Shown: positions 34,868-44,593 of the stretch, piece after piece
Layout of the letters: every line of letters begins with the position of its first letter
How positions within the stretch are numbered: position 1 is the stretch's first letter
DNA from: Pseudofrankia coriaricola
GTDB lineage: Bacteria; Actinomycetota; Actinomycetes; Frankiales; Frankiaceae
Direction: 5' to 3'
Length of the DNA stretch: 64,000 bases
Assembly: GCF_001854805.1 (NCBI RefSeq)
Contig: NZ_MBLO01000220.1
Span: forward strand, 43,699-107,698
The notes under the pieces: generated by a model
What the model was told of the DNA's origin: nothing
What the model saw: the letters and a program-made list of their open reading frames with translations, nothing else
Databases searched by the model: none
Program-made: the position numbers and the translations under genes

Positions 34868-36790
34868 ATGGCGCACGCGGCGGGCGACCTCGTCGCCACC
34901 GACATCGACGAGTACCTACGCCAGCACGAGAACAAGTCGATGCTGCGGTTCATCACCTGCGGCAGCGTGGATGACGGCAAGAGCACGCTGATCGGCCGGC
35001 TGCTGTACGACGCGAAACTGGTGTTCTCCGACCACCTCGCCGCGCTGGAGTCCGACTCGAAGAAGGTCGGCACGCAGGGCGGTGAGCTCGACTTCGCGCT
35101 GCTCGTCGACGGCCTGGCGGCCGAGCGCGAGCAGGGCATCACGATCGACGTCGCCTACCGGTTCTTCTCCACCGAGCACCGTAAGTTCATCGTCGCCGAC
35201 ACCCCGGGCCACGAGCAGTACACCCGCAACATGGTCACCGGCGCCTCCACCGCCGACCTCGCGGTGATTTTGATCGACGCCCGCAAGGGCGTGCTCACCC
35301 AGACCCGCCGCCACAGCTACCTGGTCTCCCTGCTCGGCATCCGCCACGTCGTGCTCGCCGTGAACAAGCTCGACCTCGTCGACTACTCGAAGGACGTCTT
35401 CGACGCCATCGAGGCCGACTACCGCGCGTTCGCGGAGCAGATCGGGCTGACCGACATCGTCTGCATACCGCTGTCGGCGCTGCGCGGCGACAACATCACC
35501 GAGCCGAGTCCGAACATCTCGTGGTACACCGGCCCGACCCTGGTCGGGCACCTGGAGACCGTGCAGGTCACCGACGACCTGGACACCGGCCCGTTCCGCC
35601 TGCCGGTCCAGTGGGTCAACCGGCCCGACCTGGACTTCCGCGGCTTCTCCGGCCAGGTCACCGGCGGCACGGTCCGCCCCGGCGACCGGGTCCGCATCGT
35701 CCCGTCGGGCACCGAGAGCACCGTCGAGCGGATCGTCACCGCCGACGGCGACCTGCCCGAGGCCATCGCCGGCCAGTCCGTCACGATCACCCTCGCCGAC
35801 GAGGTGGACGTCTCCCGTGGCGACGTGCTCGCCGCCGCGGGCGACCCGCCGGCCGTCGCCGACCAGTTCGAGTGCCACCTCGTCTGGATGAGCGACGAGC
35901 CGATGCTGCCCGGCCGGCCCTACCTGCTCAAACTCGGCACCCGCACCGTCGGCGCGACCGTCGCCCAGCCGAAGTACAAGGTCAACGTCAACACCCTCGA
36001 ACACACCGCCGCCCGCACCCTCGAACTCAACGAGATCGGCGTCGCCAATCTCAACCTGGACCGGCGGATCGCGTTCGACCCCTACACGGTGAACCGCGAC
36101 ATGGGCGGGTTCATCCTCATCGACCGGTTCACCAACGCCACCGTCGCCGCCGGCCTGTTGCACTTCGCCCTACGCCGGTCCGACAACATCCACTGGCAGG
36201 CCGTCGAGGTCAACAAGGCAGCGCGGGCCGCGGCCAAGGGCCAGCGCCCGGCGGTCGTCTGGTTCACCGGCCTGTCCGGCGCCGGCAAGTCCACCATCGC
36301 CAACCTCGTCGAGAAGAAACTCCACGACCAGGGCCACCACACTTATCTCCTCGACGGCGACAACGTCCGCCACGGCCTGAACAAGGACCTCGGCTTCACC
36401 GAAGCCGACCGGGTGGAGAACATCCGCCGCATCGGCGAGGTCGCCAGACTGATGGTCGACGCCGGCCTCATCGTCCTGACGTCGTTCATCTCCCCGTTCC
36501 GCGCCGAACGGCAGCTCGCCCGCGACCTGCTCGCCGACGGCGAGTTCATCGAGGTCTTCGTCGACACCCCCCTCGACGTCGCCGAAACCCGCGACCGCAA
36601 GGGCCTCTACGCCAAGGCCCGCCGCGGCGAGCTCACCAACTTCACCGGCATCGACTCCCCCTACGAACCCCCCATCCACCCCGAGCTCCACCTCGATGCC
36701 TCCGGCGCGGTCTCCGCCGAGACCAGTGCCAACCAGGTCGTCGCCTATCTCCATGAGGCCGGCCTCCTCACTCCACCGCCGGCGGAGTAG
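34868..36790 (+). CDS. cysNC: Bifunctional sulfate adenylyltransferase subunit 1/APS kinase
   Basis: The ATG at 34868 with CAGGAGGC upstream gives 640 aa. The N-terminal GTPase has GSVDDGKST (32-40), [10 protein letters not shown] and AVNKLDLVD. The C-terminal APS kinase begins near residue 460 with [11 protein letters not shown] and continues through [17 protein letters not shown]. The fusion makes PAPS directly from APS. In-frame ATGs at 34760 and 34823 within the upstream hairpin loops would add repeat-encoded residues, but they lack the family sequence. A strong terminator follows at 36838. Confidence 0.96.
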   Translation: MAHAAGDLVATDIDEYLRQHENKSMLRFITCGSVDDGKSTLIGRLLYDAKLVFSDHLAALESDSKKVGTQGGELDFALLVDGLAAEREQGITIDVAYRFFSTEHRKFIVADTPGHEQYTRNMVTGASTADLAVILIDARKGVLTQTRRHSYLVSLLGIRHVVLAVNKLDLVDYSKDVFDAIEADYRAFAEQIGLTDIVCIPLSALRGDNITEPSPNISWYTGPTLVGHLETVQVTDDLDTGPFRLPVQWVNRPDLDFRGFSGQVTGGTVRPGDRVRIVPSGTESTVERIVTADGDLPEAIAGQSVTITLADEVDVSRGDVLAAAGDPPAVADQFECHLVWMSDEPMLPGRPYLLKLGTRTVGATVAQPKYKVNVNTLEHTAARTLELNEIGVANLNLDRRIAFDPYTVNRDMGGFILIDRFTNATVAAGLLHFALRRSDNIHWQAVEVNKAARAAAKGQRPAVVWFTGLSGAGKSTIANLVEKKLHDQGHHTYLLDGDNVRHGLNKDLGFTEADRVENIRRIGEVARLMVDAGLIVLTSFISPFRAERQLARDLLADGEFIEVFVDTPLDVAETRDRKGLYAKARRGELTNFTGIDSPYEPPIHPELHLDASGAVSAETSANQVVAYLHEAGLLTPPPAE

Positions 36791-36832
36791 GCAACCGGCA
36801 GAGTAGGCAACCGGCAGAGTAGGCAATCAGCT
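36785..36832. repeat. 16-bp tandem repeat, about 2.6 copies
   Basis: GAGTAGGCAACCGGCA is repeated at 36785 and 36801, with a partial third copy at 36817. The first copy contains the cysNC stop codon. Confidence 0.75.
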
Positions 36833-36837
36833 CACCC

Positions 36838-36871
36838 GGGTCCGGGGCGGCCGTTCGGTCGCCCCGGACCC
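36838..36871. terminator. Strong bidirectional terminator
   Basis: GGGTCCGGGGCG and CGCCCCGGACCC form a perfect 12-bp stem around a 10-base loop that can pair further. It sits between the convergent cysNC and ogt genes. Confidence 0.75.
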
Positions 36872-36906
36872 GCCTCACCCGGTCGGTTGACCCGTTCGGC
36901 GAGGAC

Positions 36907-37446
36907 TCACCACAACGTGCGGCGCACGTCTCCTGCCCCAACCGCGGCCGGGGCGCGGCTCGCCTCGAGCGCCAGCAGGTGCCGCTTGCGGTCTAGGCCG
37001 CCGCCGTAGCCGGTGAGGTCGCCGGCGGACCCGACGACGCGGTGGCACGGCACGATGATGCCGATCGGGTTGCGGCCGTTCGCGAGGCCGACGGCGCGCG
37101 CCGCGCCCGGCCGGCCGACGCGGTCGGCCAGCTCGCCGTACGAGATGGTCCGCCCGTAGGGGATCTCGCGCAGCCCGGCCCACACTGCGCGCTGGAACTC
37201 GGTCCCTCGCGGGGCCAGTGGCAGGTCGAAGGCCGTCAGCGCCCCGTCGAAGTACGCCCGCAGCTGGGCGACGACGTCGCCGAACGCGGCCGGGTCGCGA
37301 TCGCCGAACGTCTCCGGCCCGGGACGGTGCCGCTGCTGCTCCATGTACAGGCCGGCGAGCACGCCGTCGACGGCGACCAGGGTGAGATCCCCGACCGGGC
37401 TGTCGATCACCGTGTGGGTCACGTGTTCTGACTGCTGGGCACGCAT
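36907..37446 (-). CDS. ogt: Methylated-DNA-protein cysteine methyltransferase
   Basis: The 179-aa protein contains the methyl-acceptor motif IIVPCHRVVG with Cys134, plus the GTEFQRAVW and IPYGRTISYGELA blocks of the DNA-binding domain. It repairs O6-alkylguanine by irreversible transfer of the alkyl group to the cysteine. It directly follows the ada-alkA gene on the same strand (28-base gap), making a compact alkylation-repair operon. Confidence 0.96.
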   Translation of the reverse strand: MRAQQSEHVTHTVIDSPVGDLTLVAVDGVLAGLYMEQQRHRPGPETFGDRDPAAFGDVVAQLRAYFDGALTAFDLPLAPRGTEFQRAVWAGLREIPYGRTISYGELADRVGRPGAARAVGLANGRNPIGIIVPCHRVVGSAGDLTGYGGGLDRKRHLLALEASRAPAAVGAGDVRRTLW

Positions 37447-37474
37447 CTTCTCTCCTGTGGGTCAGTCGGATGGG

Positions 37475-38986
37475 TCAGTCGGATGGAAGCCGGTTGATGG
37501 GGTGGTCGCTGGTCGCCCAGAGGTACTGGACCGCGTAGGCGCGCCACGGCCGCCAGGGCGCCGCGCGCTTCGTCAGCGCCGCGGGCGTCGACGGCAGGCC
37601 GAGATCGGCCGCCGCGCGCCGCACGCCGAGATCCGTGGCGACGAACGCGTCGGGATCGCCGAGCGCGCGCATGGCGACCAGGTCGACCGTCCAGGGCCCG
37701 ACGCCCGGCACCGCCGCGAGCTGGGCCCTGGCCCGCTCCCAGTCGCCGCCGACGTCCAGCTCCAGGTCCCCCGTCGCGAGGGCGGTGACCAGCGCGCGCA
37801 CGCTCGCCCGCCGGGACCGGGGCATCGCCAGCGTCTCCGGATCCAGCTCGGCCAGCGCCGACGTGGTCGGGAACAGGTGGGTCAGCCCGCCGTCGGCGTC
37901 CCGGGCGGGCTCGCCGTGCGCGGTCACCAGCCGCGCGGCGAGCGTTCGCGCGGCGGCCGTCGACACCTGCTGGCCAAGCACCGCGCGGATCGCGAGCTCC
38001 GCCGGGTCGGTGGTACGCGGGACCCGCCGGCCTGGGTTCTTCGCGACCAGCGGAGCCAGTACCTCGTCGGCGCCGAGCTGGGCGTCGATCGCGACCGGGT
38101 CCGCGTCCAGGTCCAGCAGCCACCGGCACCGGTTGATCGCGGTCGTCAGGTCGCGCAGGTCGGACAGGGCCAGCCGGCACTCGATGTGCTCCGGCGCCGG
38201 GCGCAGCGCCGCGACGGCGTGTCCGTGTGGGAGCCGCAGCGTCCGGCGGTACGCACCGTCGCGCCATTCCTCGATCCCCGGCACCGCCGTGGCCGCGAGG
38301 TGGCCGAACAGGTTGTCCGGGCACAGCGGCCGCCGGAACGGGAGCCGCACGACGATGGTGCCGGCCGTTCTGGTTCCGGCCGTTCTGGTGCCGGCTGTTC
38401 TGGTGCCCGGTGCTCCTGGCTCGTCGACGGCCTTCGCCCGCGTCCGCAGCTCGCTCGGCGAGACCGCGAAGACCTCCTGGACCGTCTCGTTGAAGGCGCG
38501 CACGCTGGCGAAGCCCGCCGCGTACGCCAGGTCGGCCATCGGCAGTTTCGTGGTCTCGATCAGCAGGCGCGCGGTCTGCGCGCGCTGCGCGCGGGCCAGG
38601 GCGAGCGGCCCCGCGCCCAGCTCGGCCATCAGCTGCCGTTCGAGCTGGCGAACGCTGTAACCGAGCCGGGCGGCGAGCCCCGGCACACCCTCGCGGTCGA
38701 CCAGCCCGTCCGCGATCAGCCGCATCGCGCGGGCGACGAGGTCGGCGCGCTCGTTCCACTGCGGCGAGCCCGGCACGGCGCCCGGCCGGCAGCGCTTGCA
38801 GGCCCGGAAGCCCGCCTGCTGCGCCGCCGCGGCGCTCGGGAAGAACCGCATGTTCTCGGGCTTCGGCGGCGTCGCCGGGCAGCTGGGGCGGCAGTAGATC
38901 CCGGTGGTGAGCACGGCGGTGAAGAACCAGCCGTCGAAGCGCTCGTCCCGCGCCTGAACAGCTCGCACACACCGCTCAACGTCCAT
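37475..38986 (-). CDS. Ada-type sensor fused to AlkA 3-methyladenine glycosylase
   Basis: Start at the internal ATG at 38986 (503 aa). The N-terminal Ada zinc domain has Cys32, Cys36, Cys63 and Cys66; Cys32 (GIYCRPSC) matches the methylphosphotriester acceptor of Ada. An AraC-type HTH occupies about 75-180. A tandem TRTAG repeat (15-bp units, 38357-38401) forms the linker. The C-terminal glycosylase has the HhH motif VPGVGPWTVDLVAMRALGD. Such fusions sense methyl damage and repair alkylated bases. It probably activates its own operon with ogt. Confidence 0.92.
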   Translation of the reverse strand: MDVERCVRAVQARDERFDGWFFTAVLTTGIYCRPSCPATPPKPENMRFFPSAAAAQQAGFRACKRCRPGAVPGSPQWNERADLVARAMRLIADGLVDREGVPGLAARLGYSVRQLERQLMAELGAGPLALARAQRAQTARLLIETTKLPMADLAYAAGFASVRAFNETVQEVFAVSPSELRTRAKAVDEPGAPGTRTAGTRTAGTRTAGTIVVRLPFRRPLCPDNLFGHLAATAVPGIEEWRDGAYRRTLRLPHGHAVAALRPAPEHIECRLALSDLRDLTTAINRCRWLLDLDADPVAIDAQLGADEVLAPLVAKNPGRRVPRTTDPAELAIRAVLGQQVSTAAARTLAARLVTAHGEPARDADGGLTHLFPTTSALAELDPETLAMPRSRRASVRALVTALATGDLELDVGGDWERARAQLAAVPGVGPWTVDLVAMRALGDPDAFVATDLGVRRAAADLGLPSTPAALTKRAAPWRPWRAYAVQYLWATSDHPINRLPSD

Positions 38987-39151
38987 GTCCACCCGTCCAG
39001 CGTGCCCGCCGCCCGGCGCCAGGTCTCGCGGAAATACGACATGGCGGTGCGGCCACACGGTCCCGGGCGGCAGGCCACCCAACCGGGCTCTGCGCACGTA
39101 CGCGCACAGAGCGGCTGATGTGCACGGACGCGCACATCGACAGGCGAAGGG

Positions 39152-40831
39152 TCAGGGCACGTAGCGCCGGCGGAGGGCGTTCTTGGCTACCTTGCCCATG
39201 TCGGTGCGGGGGAGGTCGTCGACGATCTCGAGCTGCTCGGGGAGCTTGAACTTCGCCAGGCCCGCGGCCGAGGCATGGGTGGCCAGGTCTGCGAGGGTGA
39301 CGGGCGCGGCGCCCTCGGCCAGGCGGATGACGGCGCAGCAGCGTTCGCCGGTGCGGTCGTCGGGGAGGCCGATGACGGCGACCTCGGCGACGGACGGGTG
39401 GGTGGCGAGGATGTCCTCGACCTCGGGCGCCGCGATGTTCTCCGCGTTGCGGATGATGACGTCCTTGCGGCGGCCGGTGATGCGGACGTGGCCGCGCGGG
39501 CCGACGACGCCGAGGTCGCCGGTGCGGAAGAAGCCGTCGGCGTCGAAGAGGCCGGCGGTCTCGGCGGCGGGGACGCCGAGGTAGCCGGAGAAGAGCTGTG
39601 CGCCTCGGACCAGCAGCTCGCCCTCCTCGCCGGGCGGGCACGGGGTGCCGTCGAACGCGATCACCCGCAGCTCGACGCCCGGGGCGGGGCGGCCCTCGGT
39701 GACGGTGAGCTCGTCGTCGGTGTCGTCGAGGCGCGCGTGCGTCGCCAGCGGGAACTCGGTCATGCCCCAGCTGGAGAGCACACCACGGCCGCCGAGCTCA
39801 CGGGCGACCTCGGCATGCAGTCCGGGGGGCTTGGGCGCGCCGCCGCTGAACGCCGCCCGCAGCTTCGGGAAGAGCACCGCGTCCGGGTCCTTCGTGCGGT
39901 CGGCGGACTGGGCGGCGATGTACGCCCGCAGGAACGGCAGGGCCGAGCCGAGGAAGGTCGCCCCGAGCGCCGCCATCGTCCGCGGGGACGCCTCGGGGTC
40001 GAAGCTGTCGAGCAGCAGCAGCCTCATCCCGGACAGCAGCGACGCGGAGAGCATGACGGCGCCGCCGATGTGGGCGATGGGGAACGCGATCGGGTAGAGG
40101 TCGGCGGGCGTCGAGGCGACGCCGGAGACGCTGCCGCGCGCCGCGACCGACACTGAGACGTCTGTGTGCAGCACACCCTTCGGGTCCGCGGTGGTACCCG
40201 AGGTGGTGTAGATCCAGCGGGCCTCCCCCGGCCCGGCCGGCGGCGCCGGGGGTGGGATCGGCTCGGAGTCGTCGACCATCGGCAGGGCAAGGCGGTCGCC
40301 CGCCGCCGTGGCGCCGGGCGCGCCGGCCGCGGCCGCGCGGTGGTCGACGAGCAGCACGTCGATGGCGGGCGCGCCGGTGCCGGCGCGCGCGGCGCTGATC
40401 GAGGAGATCATCGCCTCGTGGTCGCAGCCACGCCAGCGCGGCACGGTGACAAACAGCGAGGTCGCCGCCTTCGCGGTGACGTAGGCGACCTCGCGTTCGC
40501 GCAGCGTCGGGATGATCGGGTTCTGGGTGGCGCCGACGCGGGCGAGCGCGGCCATGAGCACCGCCGACTCCAGGGTCGTCGGCAGCTGCCAGCTCACCAC
40601 GGTGCCGACGCCGATCCCGCGGGCCGCGAGCGCCGCCGCGACCCGCTCGGCGGCGCGCCTGTACTGCGCGGCGGTCAGGCTGCGGCCGAGGTCGTCGAGG
40701 AGCAGCTCGGTGTCGGGCGTGGCCGCCGCCCGGCGCTCGACCAGCTCCCAGAAGGTGCGCGCGTCCCAGTCGGCCGCGGGCGGACCCGCGTACACGCCAT
40801 CGGTCCGCGGGCTTTCCGCCGTGCCGCTCAC
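39152..40831 (-). CDS. Acyl-CoA ligase (AMP-binding enzyme)
   Basis: The ANL adenylating-enzyme motifs are present: WIYTTSGTTADPKGVLHT (P-loop), LSSWGMTEFP, and GDLGVVGPRGHVRITGRRKD with the C-terminal Lys in RTDMGKVAKNAL. A GTG at 40831 gives 559 aa and fits the family start. An ATG at 40912 would add 27 residues and cannot be excluded. It is the third gene of a minus-strand set with the ThDP-like and amidohydrolase genes. It activates a carboxylic acid to its CoA thioester, of unknown identity. Confidence 0.9.
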   Translation of the reverse strand: MSGTAESPRTDGVYAGPPAADWDARTFWELVERRAAATPDTELLLDDLGRSLTAAQYRRAAERVAAALAARGIGVGTVVSWQLPTTLESAVLMAALARVGATQNPIIPTLREREVAYVTAKAATSLFVTVPRWRGCDHEAMISSISAARAGTGAPAIDVLLVDHRAAAAGAPGATAAGDRLALPMVDDSEPIPPPAPPAGPGEARWIYTTSGTTADPKGVLHTDVSVSVAARGSVSGVASTPADLYPIAFPIAHIGGAVMLSASLLSGMRLLLLDSFDPEASPRTMAALGATFLGSALPFLRAYIAAQSADRTKDPDAVLFPKLRAAFSGGAPKPPGLHAEVARELGGRGVLSSWGMTEFPLATHARLDDTDDELTVTEGRPAPGVELRVIAFDGTPCPPGEEGELLVRGAQLFSGYLGVPAAETAGLFDADGFFRTGDLGVVGPRGHVRITGRRKDVIIRNAENIAAPEVEDILATHPSVAEVAVIGLPDDRTGERCCAVIRLAEGAAPVTLADLATHASAAGLAKFKLPEQLEIVDDLPRTDMGKVAKNALRRRYVP

Positions 40832-40988
40832 CCGATCAACCGCTTTCTTCTCGCGGGTCAGCCCAGGCGAAGGACCCGCGACGACGGGAAGCCTCGTACG
40901 CCCGGTGCCCATGCCAGGGGTCAGGATGCCGCCGACGACGGCCGCCCGCGCGAGGCGGACGACCGTCGGCGGCCGGGATGAAACAGCG

Positions 40989-42272
40989 TCAGGCAGTGGC
41001 CTTCGAGGCCATCTCGGCGAGGGAGATGCCCTCGTGCTTGATCTCGAAGCGGCCCTTGTCGAACGGGCGGATCTCCACATCGTGCCCGGCGACCTCGGCG
41101 CGCAGCGCGCCGACAGTGGAGGCCTCCTTCGGCCGGTGCGCGAACGGATCGAAGGAGTACCACCGCATCGCGTTCTCGTAGGACATCTTGTTGATGTCGT
41201 CGACCGGCACGCCCGGTGCGGACTTGAGCAGTTCCTCGCCCGGCCACGGCCAGCTGGAGTCCGAGTGCGGGTAGTCGCACTCCCACGCGATGTTGTCGAT
41301 ACCGATCTTGTGGCGCAGCTCGACGCCGACCGGGTCCTCGATGAAGCAGGTGAGGAAGTGTTCCCGGAAGACCTCGCTCGGCAGCTTCCCGCCGAAGTTC
41401 TGGCCGGTCCACAGGTGGTGCATGTCGTAGGTCCGGTCGAGGCGCTCGAGGAAGTACGGGATCCACCCGGTGCCGCCCTCGGACAGGGCGATCTTGATCG
41501 TCGGGAACTCCTTGAGCACCCGGGACCAGAGCAGGTCGGCCGCGGCGCTGCAGATGTTCATCGGCTGCAGGGTGATCAGGACGTCCATCGGGGCGTCAGG
41601 CGCTGTGAACGTGAGCTTGCCGGACGAGCCGAGGTGGATCGAGAGCACCGTGTCGGTGTCGACCAGCGCCTTCCACAGCGGGTCCCAGTACGCGTCGTGG
41701 AAGCTGGGGAGGCCCAGGGTCGCCGGGTTCTCGGTGAAGGTGATCGAGTGGCAGCCCTTGGCCGCGAGCCGGTGGACCTCCTTGGCGGCGAGCTCCGGGT
41801 CCCACAGGACCGGCAGGCCCATCGGGATGAACCGGCCGGGGTAGGCGCCGCACCACTCGTCGACGTGCCAGTCGTTGTAGGCCTGGACGACCGACAGCGC
41901 CAGGTCCTTGTCGTCCGCCGCGGAGAACAGCCGGGCGGAGAAGCCTGGGAACGAGGGGAAGCACATGGAACCGAGCACGCCGGCGGCGCTCATGTCCTTG
42001 ACGCGCTCGTGGATGTCAAAACAGCCGGGACGCATCTCGTCGAAGGCTGTCGGCTCGACGCCGTACTCCTCCTTCGGCCGGCCGGCCACCGCGTTCAGCC
42101 CGACGTTCGGGATGATCGAACCGTTGAACGTCCACACATCGGAGCCGTCCTCGCGGTGGAGGACCTTCGGCGCCGCGTCGGCGAACCTCGCCGGCAGGCG
42201 CCCCTGGAACATGTCCGGCGGTTCGACAAGATGGTCGTCGACGCTGATCAGGATGAGGTCTTCCGCGTTCAT
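40989..42272 (-). CDS. Metal-dependent amidohydrolase (amidohydrolase-2 family)
   Basis: Starting at the ATG at 42272 with GGAGG upstream, the protein has 427 aa. Features of the ACMSD-like amidohydrolase-2 family are visible: SVDDHLVEPPDMF (metal-ligand DxH variant), SIHLGSSG and WECDYPHSDSSWPWP (metal-binding Asp). Family members are hydrolases or non-oxidative decarboxylases of aromatic or cyclic acids. It is flanked by an acyl-CoA ligase and a ThDP-like gene. A copy of the recurrent 17-bp motif lies 57-73 bases upstream of its start. Confidence 0.9.
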   Translation of the reverse strand: MNAEDLILISVDDHLVEPPDMFQGRLPARFADAAPKVLHREDGSDVWTFNGSIIPNVGLNAVAGRPKEEYGVEPTAFDEMRPGCFDIHERVKDMSAAGVLGSMCFPSFPGFSARLFSAADDKDLALSVVQAYNDWHVDEWCGAYPGRFIPMGLPVLWDPELAAKEVHRLAAKGCHSITFTENPATLGLPSFHDAYWDPLWKALVDTDTVLSIHLGSSGKLTFTAPDAPMDVLITLQPMNICSAAADLLWSRVLKEFPTIKIALSEGGTGWIPYFLERLDRTYDMHHLWTGQNFGGKLPSEVFREHFLTCFIEDPVGVELRHKIGIDNIAWECDYPHSDSSWPWPGEELLKSAPGVPVDDINKMSYENAMRWYSFDPFAHRPKEASTVGALRAEVAGHDVEIRPFDKGRFEIKHEGISLAEMASKATA

Positions 42273-42328
42273 GCCGAGCCTCCGCTCACAAGCAAGTACG
42301 TCAGAGGCAACGTGTCCTCTTGACAACT

Positions 42329-42345
42329 GATTGCATCCAATATGC
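42329..42345. promoter_or_regulatory. Recurrent 17-bp motif, copy 1
   Basis: GATTGCATCCAATATGC lies upstream of the minus-strand amidohydrolase gene. The inner 13 bases form the palindrome GCAT-N5-ATGC. Related copies are at 43762, 47710 and 59862. Confidence 0.5.
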
Positions 42346-42368
42346 CGCCCATCGGCAAGTAGTCCGCA

Positions 42369-43730
42369 TCACATGGGACCAGCCGACGGGCTGACAGTCC
42401 AGGCGACCAACGGGCCGGCGGCGGCGACCAGTTCCTGGGTGGCGGTGTAGTCGACCGGTAACTCAAGGACGCGCACACCCGGGGTGGCGAGCGCGTCGAC
42501 GAGCCATTCCCGGTGCTGGGCGGACGATCGGGGCACGCCGCGCTCGCCCCAGACCTCGACGACGAGCCGGATGCCGAGGCGCCCGGCCCAGTCCAGGCAG
42601 GCGGCCGCGACACCAGCGTGAGGCGGGTGGTCGACCACGGCCACGCCGATGCCGTCACCGGCGAGGGCGGCGGACAGCGCGCCGGCGATCGCCACGCCGT
42701 CCCGCCCAGCCGCCGGCACCCGGACGCTGCCGAGCCGGACCGTCGAGAACGTCCGGCCGATCCAGTGCGCCGCCGGGCCCGGCTCGGTCCACACGGAGCC
42801 GCCCTCGGGCAGGACCGCGGCGAGGTCGGCCGCCGCGCACGCCGGGTTCAACGGCGCGCCGGTGGCCGCGTACAGAGGGCCGGCGACGGCGGCGAGCTCC
42901 CGGTAGAGCGCGGGACGCGGGCCGCCCTCGGTGACGGGAACCCGCGCCCGCATCGTCGCCGCGGCGGCCGGCAGGTCGGCGGGGTCGACGATGACCAGCC
43001 GCGCGGGGTCGACGCCGGCGGCGGCGAACAGCGCGGGCGCGCACTCGTCGGCGTCCAGCCCGACGGTGACGACCACCGCGTCCGGGTACGCGCCGGCGAG
43101 CGCGAGGTCGCGCTCCTGCAGGAACCCGGTGCCGAGGTGATGCGGGCTGTCCCAGCGGAACACGCCCTTGGCGGTGAAGACGTTGAGGACGCCGAGGCCG
43201 CCGCGCGCGGCGAGCTCCGCTAGGGCCCGCGCCGCGCCCGCCCGGACGACGCCGTGCCCGGCGAGCACCAGGTCTACTTCCAGCGGCCCCGCGGCGCCCG
43301 GCCGGCAAGCCGCGCCCGGCAGCCTCGGGGCGAGGCCCCGGTCCATGAGCGCCGTCGCGGGGGTGCCGGCCACGGGCGGCTCCGGGTCGGCCGTCAGGTC
43401 GAAGTCGAGGTGGACCGCCACCGCGCCGGCGCCCGCCTTCCTTGCCCGCGACACGGCGGCCGCGAGCTCCGGCGCCGAGCGGGCGGTCGCCGGCTCGCCG
43501 GGGTCCACCCGCCGCGAGAACAGGGTCAGCACGTCGCCGTCCCACAGGGCGCCGAGACCCGCGCCCATCGTTCCCTCGGCCTCGGCGAGCGCGAGCGCGC
43601 AGTCGAGGTCCGGCGCGGGCACGGCCCGGATGCCGGGAACCACGCGCCCGGCGCCGCCGCCGCGCGGGCCGCCGGGCATCTCGACCACGTGCCGGAGGCC
43701 CTGGCGGCGCAGCCAGTCACCGACCGTCAT
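42369..43730 (-). CDS. Degenerate ThDP-dependent enzyme-like protein
   Basis: The 453-aa protein has the three-domain outline of acetolactate-synthase-like enzymes but is short (typical length 540-600). The N-terminal region begins WLRRQGLRHVVEMPGGPRGG, and a central Rossmann-like domain follows (EVDLVLAGHGVVRAGAA, AVVVTVGLDADE). In the C-terminal part the cofactor-binding GDG...NN motif is only partly recognisable. It may be a non-catalytic or unusual member. It leads a minus-strand set with the amidohydrolase and acyl-CoA ligase genes. Function is not assignable. Confidence 0.6.
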   Translation of the reverse strand: MTVGDWLRRQGLRHVVEMPGGPRGGGAGRVVPGIRAVPAPDLDCALALAEAEGTMGAGLGALWDGDVLTLFSRRVDPGEPATARSAPELAAAVSRARKAGAGAVAVHLDFDLTADPEPPVAGTPATALMDRGLAPRLPGAACRPGAAGPLEVDLVLAGHGVVRAGAARALAELAARGGLGVLNVFTAKGVFRWDSPHHLGTGFLQERDLALAGAYPDAVVVTVGLDADECAPALFAAAGVDPARLVIVDPADLPAAAATMRARVPVTEGGPRPALYRELAAVAGPLYAATGAPLNPACAAADLAAVLPEGGSVWTEPGPAAHWIGRTFSTVRLGSVRVPAAGRDGVAIAGALSAALAGDGIGVAVVDHPPHAGVAAACLDWAGRLGIRLVVEVWGERGVPRSSAQHREWLVDALATPGVRVLELPVDYTATQELVAAAGPLVAWTVSPSAGPM

Positions 43731-43761
43731 GCCCCCTCCTCAGCCCTTCCGATGATGAAAG

Positions 43762-43778
43762 GTATGTTATATACAATC
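43762..43778. promoter_or_regulatory. Recurrent 17-bp motif, copy 2
   Basis: On the minus strand this reads GATTGTATATAACATAC. It occupies the 53-base gap between the divergent ThDP-like gene and the NIPSNAP-like gene, and ends only five bases before the GTG at 43784. Binding there would directly affect both promoters. Confidence 0.55.
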
Positions 43779-43783
43779 TGCGT

Positions 43784-44548
43784 GTGACGGCGAACACCAC
43801 CACGGCGAACACCAAGGTCTACACCCACGAGTTCATCGACATCCTGGGTACAAACCGGGCGAACTACATCCACCACATGACCGCGAACTGGAGCCCGATC
43901 GCCCAGGAGGAGCGCAACCAGCTCTGCTACGGCGTCTGGGGCGTGATCGGCACGACGGGGCGCTGGCCGCAGGTGATCAACATGTGGGAGGAGGACGGCT
44001 TCGACGGTCTCGCCGCCGGTCTCGAGCACGAGACGAAGTCCGCCGCCTTCCAGGACCCGAAGCTCGCGAAGTGGTGGCAGGAGGCGTCCGGCTACCGCAG
44101 CGGCGGCCTTGACCGGATCGTCGTCCCGGCGCCCTGGGCACCGACCATCGAGCAGCTGTGCGCCGACGGCGTGCGCGGCGACGTGTACGCGCACGAGCTG
44201 GTCAAGGTCCCGCGCGGAACCGCCAGCGACTTCCTGGAGATCGCCGCCGACGAGGCGGCGCCGGTGTACGCGTCGTTCGGATGGAAGCTCGTCGGCGCGT
44301 TCCGCACCGCGCTGGCCGACGACTCCGAGTGCCTGCTGCTGTGGGCCATCGAGAGCATGCAGGCCTGGGCGGAACTCGAGAAGGCGGCCACCTTCGGTGG
44401 CGAGGCGGTGAACCGCTGGAGCAAGCGGCTGCGCGAGGTCAGCGAGTCGTCCGGCCGTTTCCTGATGCGCGACGCGCCGCTGTCGCCGATGCGCATCGGG
44501 CGCCAGCCCAGCCGCGCCGACCGTCACGAGGGCTGGACGGACCTGTAG
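43784..44548 (+). CDS. NIPSNAP-like protein, unknown function
   Basis: A GTG start at 43784 is preferred because the family-like sequence begins soon after (TKVYTHEFIDILGTNRANYI). The protein has 254 aa with two similar alpha-beta halves, as in the dimeric-barrel NIPSNAP fold (CYGVWGVIGTTGRWPQVINMWE, then VYAHELVKVPRGTASDFLEI). There is no Shine-Dalgarno sequence; TATACA at 43770-43775 could serve as a -10 box for a nearly leaderless transcript. Many such genes lie beside aromatic or lipid catabolic genes. The biochemical role is not established. Confidence 0.65.
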   Translation: MTANTTTANTKVYTHEFIDILGTNRANYIHHMTANWSPIAQEERNQLCYGVWGVIGTTGRWPQVINMWEEDGFDGLAAGLEHETKSAAFQDPKLAKWWQEASGYRSGGLDRIVVPAPWAPTIEQLCADGVRGDVYAHELVKVPRGTASDFLEIAADEAAPVYASFGWKLVGAFRTALADDSECLLLWAIESMQAWAELEKAATFGGEAVNRWSKRLREVSESSGRFLMRDAPLSPMRIGRQPSRADRHEGWTDL

Positions 44549-44593
44549 GCACCGGTCCGCGAACAGCACGGGCAGCGCAAGCAGGCTGTAGGC

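Noticed and set aside
36785-36832. CRISPR-like direct repeats
   Set aside because: The repeats are 16 bp, adjacent without spacers and overlap a stop codon. This is a simple tandem repeat.
37343-39118. A 591-codon plus-strand frame opposite the ada-alkA gene
   Set aside because: The minus strand encodes a complete Ada-AlkA protein with all zinc and HhH motifs. The plus frame is its shadow.
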